64,000 nucleotides of DNA, taken from the NCBI RefSeq assembly GCF_016623615.1, contig NZ_JAEHFX010000002.1, positions 186,001 through 250,000 of the forward strand, in the 5' to 3' direction. This DNA comes from Adhaeribacter terrigena (GTDB taxonomy: Bacteria; Bacteroidota; Bacteroidia; Cytophagales; Hymenobacteraceae). The notes under the pieces were generated by a model that saw only the letters and a list, made by a program, of their open reading frames with translations, searched no databases and had not been told where the DNA came from. Below, one piece after another: positions 8,560 through 17,763 of the stretch. How positions within the stretch are numbered: the stretch's first letter is position 1; each line of letters opens with the position of its first letter. Both the position numbers and the translations under genes were made by a program.

Positions 8560-8904
8560 ATGGCTTCACATTCCCACCACGATACACATCACGAGCCGGG
8601 CGTTATTCCGCCGGCCCAAACCAAGGCGATCTGGCGTACATTTTTTATTCTGTGCGCTTTAACCGCCGTAGAATTTGCTTTTGCTTTTGCTATGGATCCG
8701 GGCATGCTTCGGAACAGCATTTTCATTATTCTTACTATTTTCAAGGCCTTCTTTATTGTTGCTGAATTCATGCACTTAAAGCACGAAACCAAAAGCCTGA
8801 TCTGGACGATTCTGATCCCAACTGCGCTACTGGTTTGGTTACTGATTGCCCTGATTGCCGAAGGTACTTCTGTAGGCGATTATATTTTTACTTATTTTAA
8901 ATAA
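8560..8904 (+). CDS. coxD: Cytochrome c oxidase subunit IV (CoxD/CtaF type)
   Basis: Small oxidase subunit of 114 residues with three hydrophobic segments. It starts with a His-rich stretch (ASHSHHDTHHEPG). The core has the family pattern: IFIILTIFKAFFIVAEFMHLKHE, where KA.FIVAEFMHLK is the typical prokaryotic subunit IV helix, then TILIPTALLVWLLIALIAEG. It is the last structural oxidase subunit. Its stop overlaps the start of the SCO gene (TAATG), so synthesis of the subunit and the copper chaperone is probably coupled. Confidence 0.88.
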   Translation: MASHSHHDTHHEPGVIPPAQTKAIWRTFFILCALTAVEFAFAFAMDPGMLRNSIFIILTIFKAFFIVAEFMHLKHETKSLIWTILIPTALLVWLLIALIAEGTSVGDYIFTYFK

Positions 8905-9578
8905 TGATGAACACCAAAAAGGTACTGTTTCTAGGGTTACTATTAGTAGTACCTGTTTTGGTGTTTTTGTTACTTAAAGGCCTGGGCACGAATCGTTACG
9001 ACCTTCGGTATTATTATCCAGAAGTTACCGATGAAGGCGAGGCTTTGGTACAAAAAGGCGATACGGTTTTCCGCAGAGTGCCTGATTTTAAATTAACCTC
9101 CCAGGAAGGCAAAACGGTTACGCAACACGACCTGGATGATAAAATTTACGTCGCTAATTTTATTTTTACTTCCTGCCAGGGCATTTGTAAGAAAATGACT
9201 TCACAAATGACCCGCGTGCAGGACCGTTTTAAAAATGACCCCTCTGTTAAGATCGTTTCTTACACGGTAGATCCTGAACGGGACTCGGTAGAAACGCTTC
9301 ATCAATATGCTTCCCTGTATAATGCCGATCCAAAGATGTGGTATTTCCTTACAGGCCCTAAAAAAGAAATTTACGATCTGGCCCAGCACGGGTATTTATT
9401 ACCGGTGCAGGAAAGTAACGACGGCACCGTTGATTTTGTACACAGCGAAAAGTTTATGCTTGTAGATAAAGATAAACATGTGCGCGGGATCTACGATGGC
9501 ACCATTCAAAAAGAGGTCGACCGGCTGATCACAGAAATTACGGTGCTGCAGCACGCGTATAAACAAAATGAAAAATAA
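8904..9578 (+). CDS. sco: SCO1/SenC copper chaperone for the CuA site
   Basis: Thioredoxin-fold assembly factor that delivers copper to, or reduces, the CuA centre of CoxB. One N-terminal membrane anchor (residues 5-26) is followed by the periplasmic domain. The copper-binding C91-Q-G-I-C95 motif lies in ANFIFTSCQGICKKM, and the third ligand His180 lies in DFVHSEKFMLVD. The sequence SYTVDPERDSVETLHQYA is typical of the family. The start overlaps the coxD stop, and the gene overlaps the DUF420 gene by 11 bp. Confidence 0.93.
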   Translation: MMNTKKVLFLGLLLVVPVLVFLLLKGLGTNRYDLRYYYPEVTDEGEALVQKGDTVFRRVPDFKLTSQEGKTVTQHDLDDKIYVANFIFTSCQGICKKMTSQMTRVQDRFKNDPSVKIVSYTVDPERDSVETLHQYASLYNADPKMWYFLTGPKKEIYDLAQHGYLLPVQESNDGTVDFVHSEKFMLVDKDKHVRGIYDGTIQKEVDRLITEITVLQHAYKQNEK

Positions 9579-10101
9579 CGATTCCCGTTACCTGGCCCTG
9601 ATTGCGGTGCTTTCCATTGCAATTCCGGTTGTAGTAGCTTATTTGTTTTACATGCCAAAATCCGGCGATGCTACTCCGGTAAATGTATCCTTCCTGCCTA
9701 AACTTCACGCAATTTTAAATACCTGTACGGCTTTGGCGCTTGTAACGGGTTTTTATTTTATAAAAAAAGGAAACCAGGTTGCTCATCGGGCAGCAATGTT
9801 TACGGCTTTTGTGCTTTCTTCGCTTTTTCTGGTTTCTTATGTAACCTACCATTATTTTGGCCAATCTACTTCTTACGGCGGCGAAGGAATAATGCGGAGT
9901 ATTTATTTCTTTATTCTGATTACGCACATAATTTTGGCGGCTATAATTGTGCCGCTCGTTTTGCTTACCATTTATTTCGCCATTACCGGCCAGTTCCGCC
10001 GGCATACCCGCATTTCCCGCTGGACATTTCCGGTTTGGTTATATGTATCCGTTACAGGCGTGTTGGTTTATTTAATGATCTCGCCGTATTATAATTTTTA
10101 A
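9568..10101 (+). CDS. DUF420 membrane protein, oxidase-associated
   Basis: Integral membrane protein of 177 residues with five predicted helices, matching DUF420 (CtaM/YozB-like), a family found beside heme-copper oxidase genes and implicated in oxidase assembly in Firmicutes. Features are LPKLHAILNTCTALALVTGFYFIKKGNQVAHR, SYVTYHYFG, and the paired His residues in helices 2-4 that could bind heme or metal. It overlaps the SCO gene by 11 bp, which ties it to copper-site or heme insertion. The exact role is not established in this phylum. Confidence 0.85.
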   Translation: MKNNDSRYLALIAVLSIAIPVVVAYLFYMPKSGDATPVNVSFLPKLHAILNTCTALALVTGFYFIKKGNQVAHRAAMFTAFVLSSLFLVSYVTYHYFGQSTSYGGEGIMRSIYFFILITHIILAAIIVPLVLLTIYFAITGQFRRHTRISRWTFPVWLYVSVTGVLVYLMISPYYNF

Positions 10102-10138
10102 TTAGGTTTATTTTTCTGGGGTTTTAATAAGGTAGATT

Positions 10139-10396
10139 ATGAAAAAGTATCTGCAAGCGTTTTTTTTCAGTTTGTTTCTGGCTGCTTCGCTCAGTTTAAT
10201 GCCGAATGAGGCCAATGCGCAGGGTTGCGTTATGTGCCGGGCGCAGGTAGGAGAGAGTAAAGATAATGACCATGCAAAGAAAATTGGTACCAGCCTGAAT
10301 ACGGGAATTCTTTACCTGGTTGCTATTCCTTATATCCTGGTAGGTACGGTTGGATTTCTTTGGTACCGGCAGTATAAAAAAAATCAGGTGGCTTAA
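10139..10396 (+). CDS. Small secreted or membrane CxxC protein, unknown function
   Basis: 85 residues. A signal-type segment ends near ANA (residue 27), followed immediately by QGCVMCRAQVGES, a CxxC motif at the mature N-terminus. One C-terminal transmembrane helix follows (about residues 55-76) with a basic KKNQ tail. It is the last gene of the oxidase cluster, 37 bp after DUF420. A CxxC facing the periplasm next to SCO suggests a thiol or copper-handling role in oxidase assembly, but that is inference from context only. I recognise the gene as recurring in Bacteroidota cox clusters without a named function. Confidence 0.75.
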   Translation: MKKYLQAFFFSLFLAASLSLMPNEANAQGCVMCRAQVGESKDNDHAKKIGTSLNTGILYLVAIPYILVGTVGFLWYRQYKKNQVA

Positions 10397-10420
10397 GCTA
10401 TCGTATCATAAATTATCCGG

Positions 10421-10450
10421 CACTTTCTAGGGCCAGAACCATAGCGTTTT
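10421..10450 (-). repeat. 30-bp AACGSTA element
   Basis: Box 1 AAAACGCTA, box 2 AGAAAGTG, exact register, 24 bp after the small CxxC gene. Forms an inverted pair with the copy at 10499. Confidence 0.85.
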
Positions 10451-10498
10451 CTATTCGTTTTTCTTTTGCAGTTCATCTGGCTGGGAAAAATAGTCTAG

Positions 10499-10528
10499 AA
10501 AACGCTATTGTTTTTCTGTTTAAAACCC
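10499..10528 (+). repeat. 30-bp AACGSTA element
   Basis: Box 1 AAAACGCTA, box 2 TAAAACCC; inverted relative to the copy at 10421, with a 48-bp spacer. Confidence 0.75.
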
Positions 10529-10610
10529 GGGCGTATGCTTTAATTTTAAGCCCGATTTGATGAATTGCATGGTTTTTGTTTAACTTGGCCTGTAACCCAT
10601 TTCCTGCGCA

Positions 10611-13600
10611 TTGAACCTTACCCCCAAATCTTTTATACTCATAATCGGCGTACTGCTTAGCTTGATGTTCGGCTCGCTTTTTCACAGACCTTCCGGCGTG
10701 GGTTTGCTTACTTCCGAAGAATCGGTATCGAAGGTGGAAGTGAAGATCGATTCGGTGCTGGCCCGGGCAAACCGCAGTGCCAGCCACCTGGAAGGCGAAT
10801 TAATGGCCGGCAACCACGACTTCAAAAACCTGCTCACCCATACCCAATACCCGACTTTTATATTTGAAGGAGGCAAACTCCTTTTCTGGTCCGATAATTC
10901 AACCCTTTCTGATTTCGAGAATATTTATGAACTGAAAGAAGAACAGCTGGTTGAGAATAAATTCGGGAAATTTATGGTTGTAAAACACGCCGTAGAGCCT
11001 GATTTTTTAGTGTTGGTTTGTGTGCCGCTGGAAGTGAATTACGGCATTAATAACCGGTACCTGGTTTCGGGACTGAACCCGGAAATTTTTGGGGATCTGA
11101 AGACCAGCCTGGTAGTAGATCTGGCGGCGAAATTACCCGAGATCTATTCGCCCCGCGGAAATTACCTTTTTTCCATTCTCCCGATTAAAGACGACGTTGC
11201 GGCGGTGCAACGCAATCTGCCGGCGTTTTTTTTATTTTCACTGGCCGCCATCTTCTCGGTTGCCTTGCTGCATACCTTCCGGAAGCAACTGTGGACTAAA
11301 AACATGCCTACCCGGGCGGTGTTGTTCTTTATTTCCGGCATAGTGGTTCTCCGCATTGTACTGCTGGTTTTTAATTTCCCTTCCGATATGCTCCGGATCG
11401 GGCTTTTCGACCCGAAATATTATGCGGCTTCCTTCTGGTCGCCTTCTATTGGTGACCTTTTGCTCAACGCATCGCTGGTACTGCTGATCGGGTTTGAGCT
11501 GATCGGTTTACAACGCGGTAAATCCGACTGGTACGCCAACCTGAAGCTGAATGCTGAAAATGCGATCTGGCTGAAGATCTTTACTTTGGTAGCATTTTAT
11601 TTTCTGCTTTGGCTACTGTATCAGTTTTACGTGAGCGTATATACCAACTCGCTGTTGGTGCTGGATATTACCCAAAGCCTGGAATTCGATTTTTATAAGA
11701 TTGCTTTGCTAACCGGGATCCTGATCAATACGGCAGCTTTCATGTGCTTTTGTTATTTGCTCATGATTGCGTATTTCAGTTTGCCGCGCTTTTCGTTTTA
11801 CCCGAGTTTGTTTGTGCTTTTCGGCCTGGCGTTCGTGTTTACGATCACCAATTTTATGGAGCTTTCGGGTTCTTTTCTGGTGTTTGCGGCCCTGCTCTTT
11901 ACCGCCATTTTGCAGGTTTGGGAAGCCCGCGTTACCAGTGCCACCAATTTACCCGACCGCCAGTACCTGTTCGGCATTCTGATCGTGGCGTTGAGTGCCT
12001 GGATCGGGAGCATGGCGCTTTACCGGCATTACCACGAACAATTACAGGTGCATAAACAGCAATTTGCCAAAACCCTGACCCAGGAAAACGATGTGGTAAG
12101 CGAATTTTTGCTTGAAAAAGTGGCTACCGAAGTGGTAGCCGATCCGCTGATTAAGAAAAAATTATCGGGTGCGTTGGTAGATCCGGAATTTATTAAACAG
12201 AAAATTCAGAAGTATTACCTGCGCAACGATTTTGAGAAATACGAAACCGTGGTGAAGATCTTCGATGCTGGCGGAAAACAAATTGGTGCGCCAGATTCCA
12301 TTAATTCGGTGGTGAAACAGCGCATGTTGCTCGTTACGCGTGCCGAACGGACCAGCTACCCGAATTTATTTTTGCTGCGCTCTAATAATGAACTTAACAG
12401 CCGCAGCTACGTGAAAATTATTTCGGTGCCGGTCTCTAATAAAGGCAAAGCTACCATCATTATTGAACTGCATCCCAAAAAGCTAACGCCCCGCAGTGTA
12501 ATTCCGGAATTGCTCGTGGATCAGAAATCGATCCAGCCCTTGCAATCCAAATCGCTGAGTTATGCCATTTTCAAAGACAAGGAATTGCGTACGAGCTTCG
12601 GCGATTATGATTACGGTTACCAGTTTGACCCGACCTGGCTGGAAAGCGAACGCATTTTTACCACCGGCCGCGAGGGCAAACGCCGTGATCACCTGGCCAT
12701 CCGTCAGGTGGAAGATACCGTGCTGGTTATTTCTACGAACAAATATTTGCTAAGCGATATCTGGTCGAATTTCTCATTTTTGTTTCTGCTGCATTTAACG
12801 TTTTTGCTGGCCGCTTTAAGTATTTACCTGGTGGCAAGAGGCGAATTTTTAACGCGTTTCCGCACCAACTTCAGTACCAAGATCCAGCTATTCTTAAACT
12901 TCGGGATCTTTGTGCCTTTGCTGCTCATCAGTATTTCCATTGGAAGTTTAATTACCGATTCTTATCAGAAAGACCTTTCCGAAACGTACGAAAAACGCGG
13001 GCAGCTTATTCAGGATAATTTAACGGCCGCACTGAAAAACGGTACCGATCTGGCCGATAAAAGTCTGCTGGAAGGCATTCTGATCGATTTTTCGAATCTT
13101 TCGGAAACGGATATTAATTTTTACAGCGCCGACGGGAAACTGCAGGCAGCGAGCCAGCCGCTTATTTTTGAAGCCGGTCTGCTTTCCAAGCTCATCAATC
13201 CGCAGGCTTACGCAGCGCTTACAGAAGATAAAAAGAAGCACGTGCTGGTAACCGAAAAAGCCGGGTTGCTCAATTTTAGTTCGCTTTACCTGCCGGTTTT
13301 CGGCAATGGCAACCAACGACTTTTAGGCTTCATTTCCCTACCGTTTTTCGATTCTGAAAAAGAGCTGAACCTTAAACTGATCGAGCTGGCAACTACCATT
13401 CTCAATATTTTTACCCTCATGTTCATCGGGTTTATGGTGCTTACGTATCTGGCGGCCCGGGTACTGACCGTGCCGCTGAACCTGATCACTGAAAAGCTGA
13501 AACAAACTACTTTAACCGGCCAGAACGAACGCATTATATATAATTCGAACGATGAAATCGGCTTGTTGGTGAAAGAATATAACCAGATGATCTCGAAGCT

Positions 13601-14303
13601 GGAAGAAAGTAAGGAAGAGCTGGCGGTGAAAGAAAAAGAAGCGGCCTGGCGGGAAATGGCCCGGCAGGTGGCGCACGAGATCAAGAATCCGCTTACGCCC
13701 ATGAAGCTTTCGCTGCAATACCTGCAAAAAGCCATTGCCGAAAAACGCGATAATGTGGATGAGCTGATCAGTAAAATTTCGCAGACACTGATCACCAATA
13801 TTGATATTCTGAGCGATATTGCCACTTCGTTTTCTTCGTTTACCGCTTTGCCGGAACTGAAACCGGAACGCATAAACCTGGCCACTGTGCTGAAACGAAG
13901 CGTAGACCTGAATCACGACCCGCTAACGGCGAAGTTTGAAACCATCCTGGCGGCGGATGATGTTTACGTAATGGCGGATGAAAAACTGCTGATGCGGACC
14001 TTTAATAATTTGTTTCTGAACGCCTTGCAGGCAATACCGGCAGGCCGCGAACCGTTTATTCAGGTAGCCCTGCGCCAGGTTCCGGAAAATAAAGTGCTGG
14101 TGAGCATAAAAGATAACGGTGCCGGCATTCCGGTGGAAGTGCAGGACAAGGTTTTTATTCCGAATTTCAGTACCAAATATTCGGGTTCGGGCATTGGGCT
14201 GGCAGTGGCTAAAAAAGGCATTGAGGGCGCCGGCGGCCGGATCTGGTTCGAAACCGTAGAAAACGAGGGCACCACATTCTTTATTGAACTACCTTTGGCG
14301 TGA
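10611..14303 (+). CDS. Large membrane sensor histidine kinase (NtrY-like layout)
   Basis: Histidine kinase of 1230 residues, unusually long. The N-terminal two thirds hold several hydrophobic segments (residues 8-25, about 205-225, 238-256, 284-303, 326-347, 365-385, 395-440 and 455-472) and two probable extracytoplasmic sensing regions. A final helix pair near 765-785 and 925-945 leads into a HAMP-like segment. The kinase core is complete: phosphoacceptor His1022 in QVAHEIKNPLTPMKLS, N box at about 1132-1140 (NNLFLNALQAIP), G1 at 1168 (DNGAGIP), and G2 GSGIGLAVAKKG. Start is TTG: an in-frame TAA lies at 10593 and no ATG precedes the first helix. No response regulator is adjacent. The next gene starts 1 bp after this stop. 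Confidence 0.9.
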   Translation: MNLTPKSFILIIGVLLSLMFGSLFHRPSGVGLLTSEESVSKVEVKIDSVLARANRSASHLEGELMAGNHDFKNLLTHTQYPTFIFEGGKLLFWSDNSTLSDFENIYELKEEQLVENKFGKFMVVKHAVEPDFLVLVCVPLEVNYGINNRYLVSGLNPEIFGDLKTSLVVDLAAKLPEIYSPRGNYLFSILPIKDDVAAVQRNLPAFFLFSLAAIFSVALLHTFRKQLWTKNMPTRAVLFFISGIVVLRIVLLVFNFPSDMLRIGLFDPKYYAASFWSPSIGDLLLNASLVLLIGFELIGLQRGKSDWYANLKLNAENAIWLKIFTLVAFYFLLWLLYQFYVSVYTNSLLVLDITQSLEFDFYKIALLTGILINTAAFMCFCYLLMIAYFSLPRFSFYPSLFVLFGLAFVFTITNFMELSGSFLVFAALLFTAILQVWEARVTSATNLPDRQYLFGILIVALSAWIGSMALYRHYHEQLQVHKQQFAKTLTQENDVVSEFLLEKVATEVVADPLIKKKLSGALVDPEFIKQKIQKYYLRNDFEKYETVVKIFDAGGKQIGAPDSINSVVKQRMLLVTRAERTSYPNLFLLRSNNELNSRSYVKIISVPVSNKGKATIIIELHPKKLTPRSVIPELLVDQKSIQPLQSKSLSYAIFKDKELRTSFGDYDYGYQFDPTWLESERIFTTGREGKRRDHLAIRQVEDTVLVISTNKYLLSDIWSNFSFLFLLHLTFLLAALSIYLVARGEFLTRFRTNFSTKIQLFLNFGIFVPLLLISISIGSLITDSYQKDLSETYEKRGQLIQDNLTAALKNGTDLADKSLLEGILIDFSNLSETDINFYSADGKLQAASQPLIFEAGLLSKLINPQAYAALTEDKKKHVLVTEKAGLLNFSSLYLPVFGNGNQRLLGFISLPFFDSEKELNLKLIELATTILNIFTLMFIGFMVLTYLAARVLTVPLNLITEKLKQTTLTGQNERIIYNSNDEIGLLVKEYNQMISKLEESKEELAVKEKEAAWREMARQVAHEIKNPLTPMKLSLQYLQKAIAEKRDNVDELISKISQTLITNIDILSDIATSFSSFTALPELKPERINLATVLKRSVDLNHDPLTAKFETILAADDVYVMADEKLLMRTFNNLFLNALQAIPAGREPFIQVALRQVPENKVLVSIKDNGAGIPVEVQDKVFIPNFSTKYSGSGIGLAVAKKGIEGAGGRIWFETVENEGTTFFIELPLA

Positions 14304-14304
14304 T

Positions 14305-17300
14305 ATGCAAAAGCGGCTTAGCTTATTTTTTTTCTTTTTCCTGCTAAGTCAGTTCGCATTTGCCCAGATCTCGAGCCGGCGCTGTAAATGGGTGAACGTT
14401 ACTGAAAAGAGTTTTGCCCTCGATTCGCTTACCCTTTTGCCCAATTCGGTTACGTTTTTCAACAACGCGCAGGAAGTTCTGGATTATACCTACGACGTAA
14501 ATACCAACCTGTTTACGTTTAAAAATGTACTCTGGCAGGATTCTATTCTGGTTTGCTACCGCGTATTGCCCCTTAATTTAGGCCGTCCGTATTTTAAACG
14601 CGACCTGCTCCGCATGGATTCCGTTTCCTTTGAAAGGGCTTATGCCTTCGAAGATTTTTCGGTGAAGGAAGAGCTTTTTAAAACGCCCGGCCTGAATAAA
14701 AGCGGTAGTTACACCCGCGGTCTTTCCTTCGGCAATACCCAGAACGTGTTCGTGAATTCGGCGCTGAACTTACAACTTGAAGGAAAACTTTCGGAAGACA
14801 TCAACATCATTGCGTCGGTTACCGACCAGAATATTCCGTTTCAGCCGGAAGGCAATACGCAGCAGTTGCAGGAATTTGACCGGGTTTTTATTACCCTGCA
14901 GCATAAACGCTGGGCACTTACCGGCGGTGACGTGGTATTACGGAATAAGCCTTCCAACTTCCTGCGGTTCTATAAAAATGTGCAGGGCGGCGCGCTGGAA
15001 GTTTTTTCGGAACCGAAGGAACATAAAAGCTCTACCACTACTATTGCCGCCGCCGTTGCCAAGGGAAAATTCGCCTCGCAGAATATTACGCCCATAGAAA
15101 GTGTGCAGGGGCCTTATCGTTTGAATGGTATTGGCGGCGATAAATTCATTATTGTGCTGGCGAATTCGGAGAAAGTTTACCTGGATGGCCGGCTGTTGCA
15201 GCGGGGCTTCGATTATGATTACGTGATCGATTATAACCAGGCCGAAATTACGTTTACGCCCAAACACCTCATAACCCGCAACACCCGTATCCGGGTAGAT
15301 TTTGAATATTCGGACCAGAATTACAGCCGCAGCGTAACGCATGCCAGCCATTACCAGACGTTTAAGAACCTGAAATTTCAGCTCAATTATTACAACGAAA
15401 GCGATAACCCCAATAACCCCAACCAGGTAGATCTGAAGCAAAACCAGAAACGGCTGCTTTCCCAGATCGGCGACGATCTGAACCAGGCGGTAGTTTCCGG
15501 GGCTGATTCGGTAGCGTTCGATGCCAAGCAGGTTTTATACGCGCGCCGCGATACAATCGTAAACGGGCAGGCTTTCCGGATCTTTGTTTATTCCCAGGAT
15601 CCGGATTCGGCGCATTTTACGGTCCGGTTTTCGGATTTCGGGATCGGCAACGGCGATTATGTGCAGGAAAATACTTCGATAAACGGCCGGGTTTTTAAAT
15701 GGATAGCCCCGATTAACGGCGTGCGGCAGGGAAGATACATGCCGGTACGGCAGTTACCGTTGCCAATAAAAAAGCAAATGATCACGGCCGGCGGCTCTTA
15801 TCAGGTTACGAAAGAAACGTCGGTTTTTGCGGAATTTGCCACTTCGCAGTTCGATCGGAACCGTTTTTCGGAACTGGATTCGGAGGATGATAAAGGGCGC
15901 GCCATGAAAATTGGTTACGAAATGGTGGACAGGGTTATTCCGGCTTTAAAAAATTATCGCCTTCGCAGCACGCTCAATTACGAGTATACCGATGCCGATT
16001 TTGAAGCCATAGACCGCTACCGCGACATTGAATTTGACCGTGACTGGAGCGTGAATACCGATACGGCGCGCCGCAACGACAATATCCTGAATTTCTCGGC
16101 CGGACTTTTTAAAGATGAAAAGAACCTGGTGAATTACCGCATTTCGCGGCGTTACCGGCAAGGGCAGGTAGATGGTTTGCAGCATTGGGCCGATGTGGCG
16201 CAGCAATTTGATAAACTGGAGCTGAAAGGCAGTTTTTTCCTTTTAAACAATACCGTTTCAGAGTCGCAGAGCGATTGGGTGCGGGGTGATGCGGGCTTTA
16301 AATACAACCTGAAATACGTGGTGCCGGGCTACGTTTACCGTTTCGATAAAAACCGTTTGAGTTTAACCAGCGCGCCGGATTCGGTGATCGGTTCGGCTAA
16401 TTTTTTTGATGAGCACGTATTTTTCCTGCAAAGCAACGATACTTCGAGTGTGCGTTACCGCCTCGATTATACCCGCCGCGACGACCGCCAACCCATTAGC
16501 GGCGAACTGCGGCCACGGGATCTTTCGAACACGTATAATGCAACCTTGAGCACGCGTTTGGGGGAGTTCAACGACCTGAATCTGCTTTTGACTTACCGCG
16601 ACGTAACGACCAACGACACCATTAACGAAAACACTGTACTTTCTAAAATTGACTGGACCGGCGATTTTCTGGACCGGCACCTGCGTTCGGAATTGAGTTA
16701 TGCAGTGGCCACCGGCCGGGAACAAAAGCGGGAATATGTTTTTGTGGAAACCGTGCACGGCCAGGGAACGCATTATTTGCGCGAAGGCGGCGATCCGAAA
16801 AATCTGAACGATTATTTTGAAGCGCAAAGCCCGGAAATTGACCGCCGCACGCACATTAAAGTTTATCTGCCCACGGATGAATACGTGACGGCTTATTCGA
16901 ACCAGTTTTCGTACCGTTTGAGCGGTTCCATGCCGCGCAACTGGGAAGGGCAGAAGGGCTGGCGGGATTTTGCATCGCGCTTTAATACCGTTACTTATAT
17001 CAACATCGATAAAAAAACGACCGATAAGAATATTCTCAACCGCCTCAATCCGTTCAGCCTCGATATTGAAGACCTGTTCTTGATCTCTTTGGCCAAATCT
17101 TTCCGGAATACGCTTTATTTTAACCGCAGCAATCCCAAATACGGCCTGGAGTTTACCATGCAGCAAAGCCAGCAGAAAATTCTGCTCAGCAACGGCACCG
17201 ATACCCGCAACCAGAATACGCAGAGCTTTACGGCCCGCAATAACCTGAACGAAGTGCTCGCCTCGAAAGTGCTTTTAGAACGCAATATCCGCGAAAGCCA

Positions 17301-17763
17301 GTCGAGTTACTTGTCTACCAAGAATTTTAAAATAGAAAGTTATACCGCCACGCCGGAATTAGCTTATCAGCCAACCACCAAGCTGCGTTTCACCGGTAAT
17401 TATTCTTTTTCCCGCAAACGGAATTTATTTGCGCCTCAGCCCATGCCCGGCCAGGAACCCGGCGAGCGCGAAGAAGCTGTTTTTAATGAGCTGGGCCTGG
17501 ATTCGCGCCTGAGCCAGGTTGGCAAACGCACAGTAACAGCCACCATCAAATACATTCGCATCGGTTTTACCGGCGATGAAAATTCGGCGGTAGGGTATGA
17601 AATTCTGAACACGTTGCGGCCGGGAAACAATGCTACCTGGAATGTTTCGGTGCAGCAACGATTGAGCAACGGCCTTAATATTTCGCTGATCTACGATGGC
17701 CGGAAACCGGAGGCCGTGCGGGCTGTGCATACCGGCCGGGCGCAGGTTTCGGTGCTGTTTTAA
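14305..17763 (+). CDS. Large secreted beta-rich surface or outer-membrane protein, unknown function
   Basis: 1152 residues from the ATG at 14305, which directly precedes a clean signal peptide (MQKRLSLFFFFFLLSQFAFAQ). The earlier in-frame ATG at 14284 would overlap the kinase and spoil the signal. The mature protein is rich in alternating hydrophobic/polar strands and aromatic residues, with many Asn/Asp/Arg-rich turns, which suggests a very large beta-barrel or repeated beta structure. The stretch around residues 150-195 (VNSALNLQLEGKLSEDINII then PFQPEGNTQQLQEFDRVFI) recalls segments of Bacteroidota SprA-like proteins, but the gene is too short for SprA. The coupling to the large histidine kinase (1 bp spacer) is notable. 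No T9SS sorting domain is visible at the C-terminus, which ends in a barrel-like strand (GRAQVSVLF). Confidence 0.75.
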   Translation: MQKRLSLFFFFFLLSQFAFAQISSRRCKWVNVTEKSFALDSLTLLPNSVTFFNNAQEVLDYTYDVNTNLFTFKNVLWQDSILVCYRVLPLNLGRPYFKRDLLRMDSVSFERAYAFEDFSVKEELFKTPGLNKSGSYTRGLSFGNTQNVFVNSALNLQLEGKLSEDINIIASVTDQNIPFQPEGNTQQLQEFDRVFITLQHKRWALTGGDVVLRNKPSNFLRFYKNVQGGALEVFSEPKEHKSSTTTIAAAVAKGKFASQNITPIESVQGPYRLNGIGGDKFIIVLANSEKVYLDGRLLQRGFDYDYVIDYNQAEITFTPKHLITRNTRIRVDFEYSDQNYSRSVTHASHYQTFKNLKFQLNYYNESDNPNNPNQVDLKQNQKRLLSQIGDDLNQAVVSGADSVAFDAKQVLYARRDTIVNGQAFRIFVYSQDPDSAHFTVRFSDFGIGNGDYVQENTSINGRVFKWIAPINGVRQGRYMPVRQLPLPIKKQMITAGGSYQVTKETSVFAEFATSQFDRNRFSELDSEDDKGRAMKIGYEMVDRVIPALKNYRLRSTLNYEYTDADFEAIDRYRDIEFDRDWSVNTDTARRNDNILNFSAGLFKDEKNLVNYRISRRYRQGQVDGLQHWADVAQQFDKLELKGSFFLLNNTVSESQSDWVRGDAGFKYNLKYVVPGYVYRFDKNRLSLTSAPDSVIGSANFFDEHVFFLQSNDTSSVRYRLDYTRRDDRQPISGELRPRDLSNTYNATLSTRLGEFNDLNLLLTYRDVTTNDTINENTVLSKIDWTGDFLDRHLRSELSYAVATGREQKREYVFVETVHGQGTHYLREGGDPKNLNDYFEAQSPEIDRRTHIKVYLPTDEYVTAYSNQFSYRLSGSMPRNWEGQKGWRDFASRFNTVTYINIDKKTTDKNILNRLNPFSLDIEDLFLISLAKSFRNTLYFNRSNPKYGLEFTMQQSQQKILLSNGTDTRNQNTQSFTARNNLNEVLASKVLLERNIRESQSSYLSTKNFKIESYTATPELAYQPTTKLRFTGNYSFSRKRNLFAPQPMPGQEPGEREEAVFNELGLDSRLSQVGKRTVTATIKYIRIGFTGDENSAVGYEILNTLRPGNNATWNVSVQQRLSNGLNISLIYDGRKPEAVRAVHTGRAQVSVLF

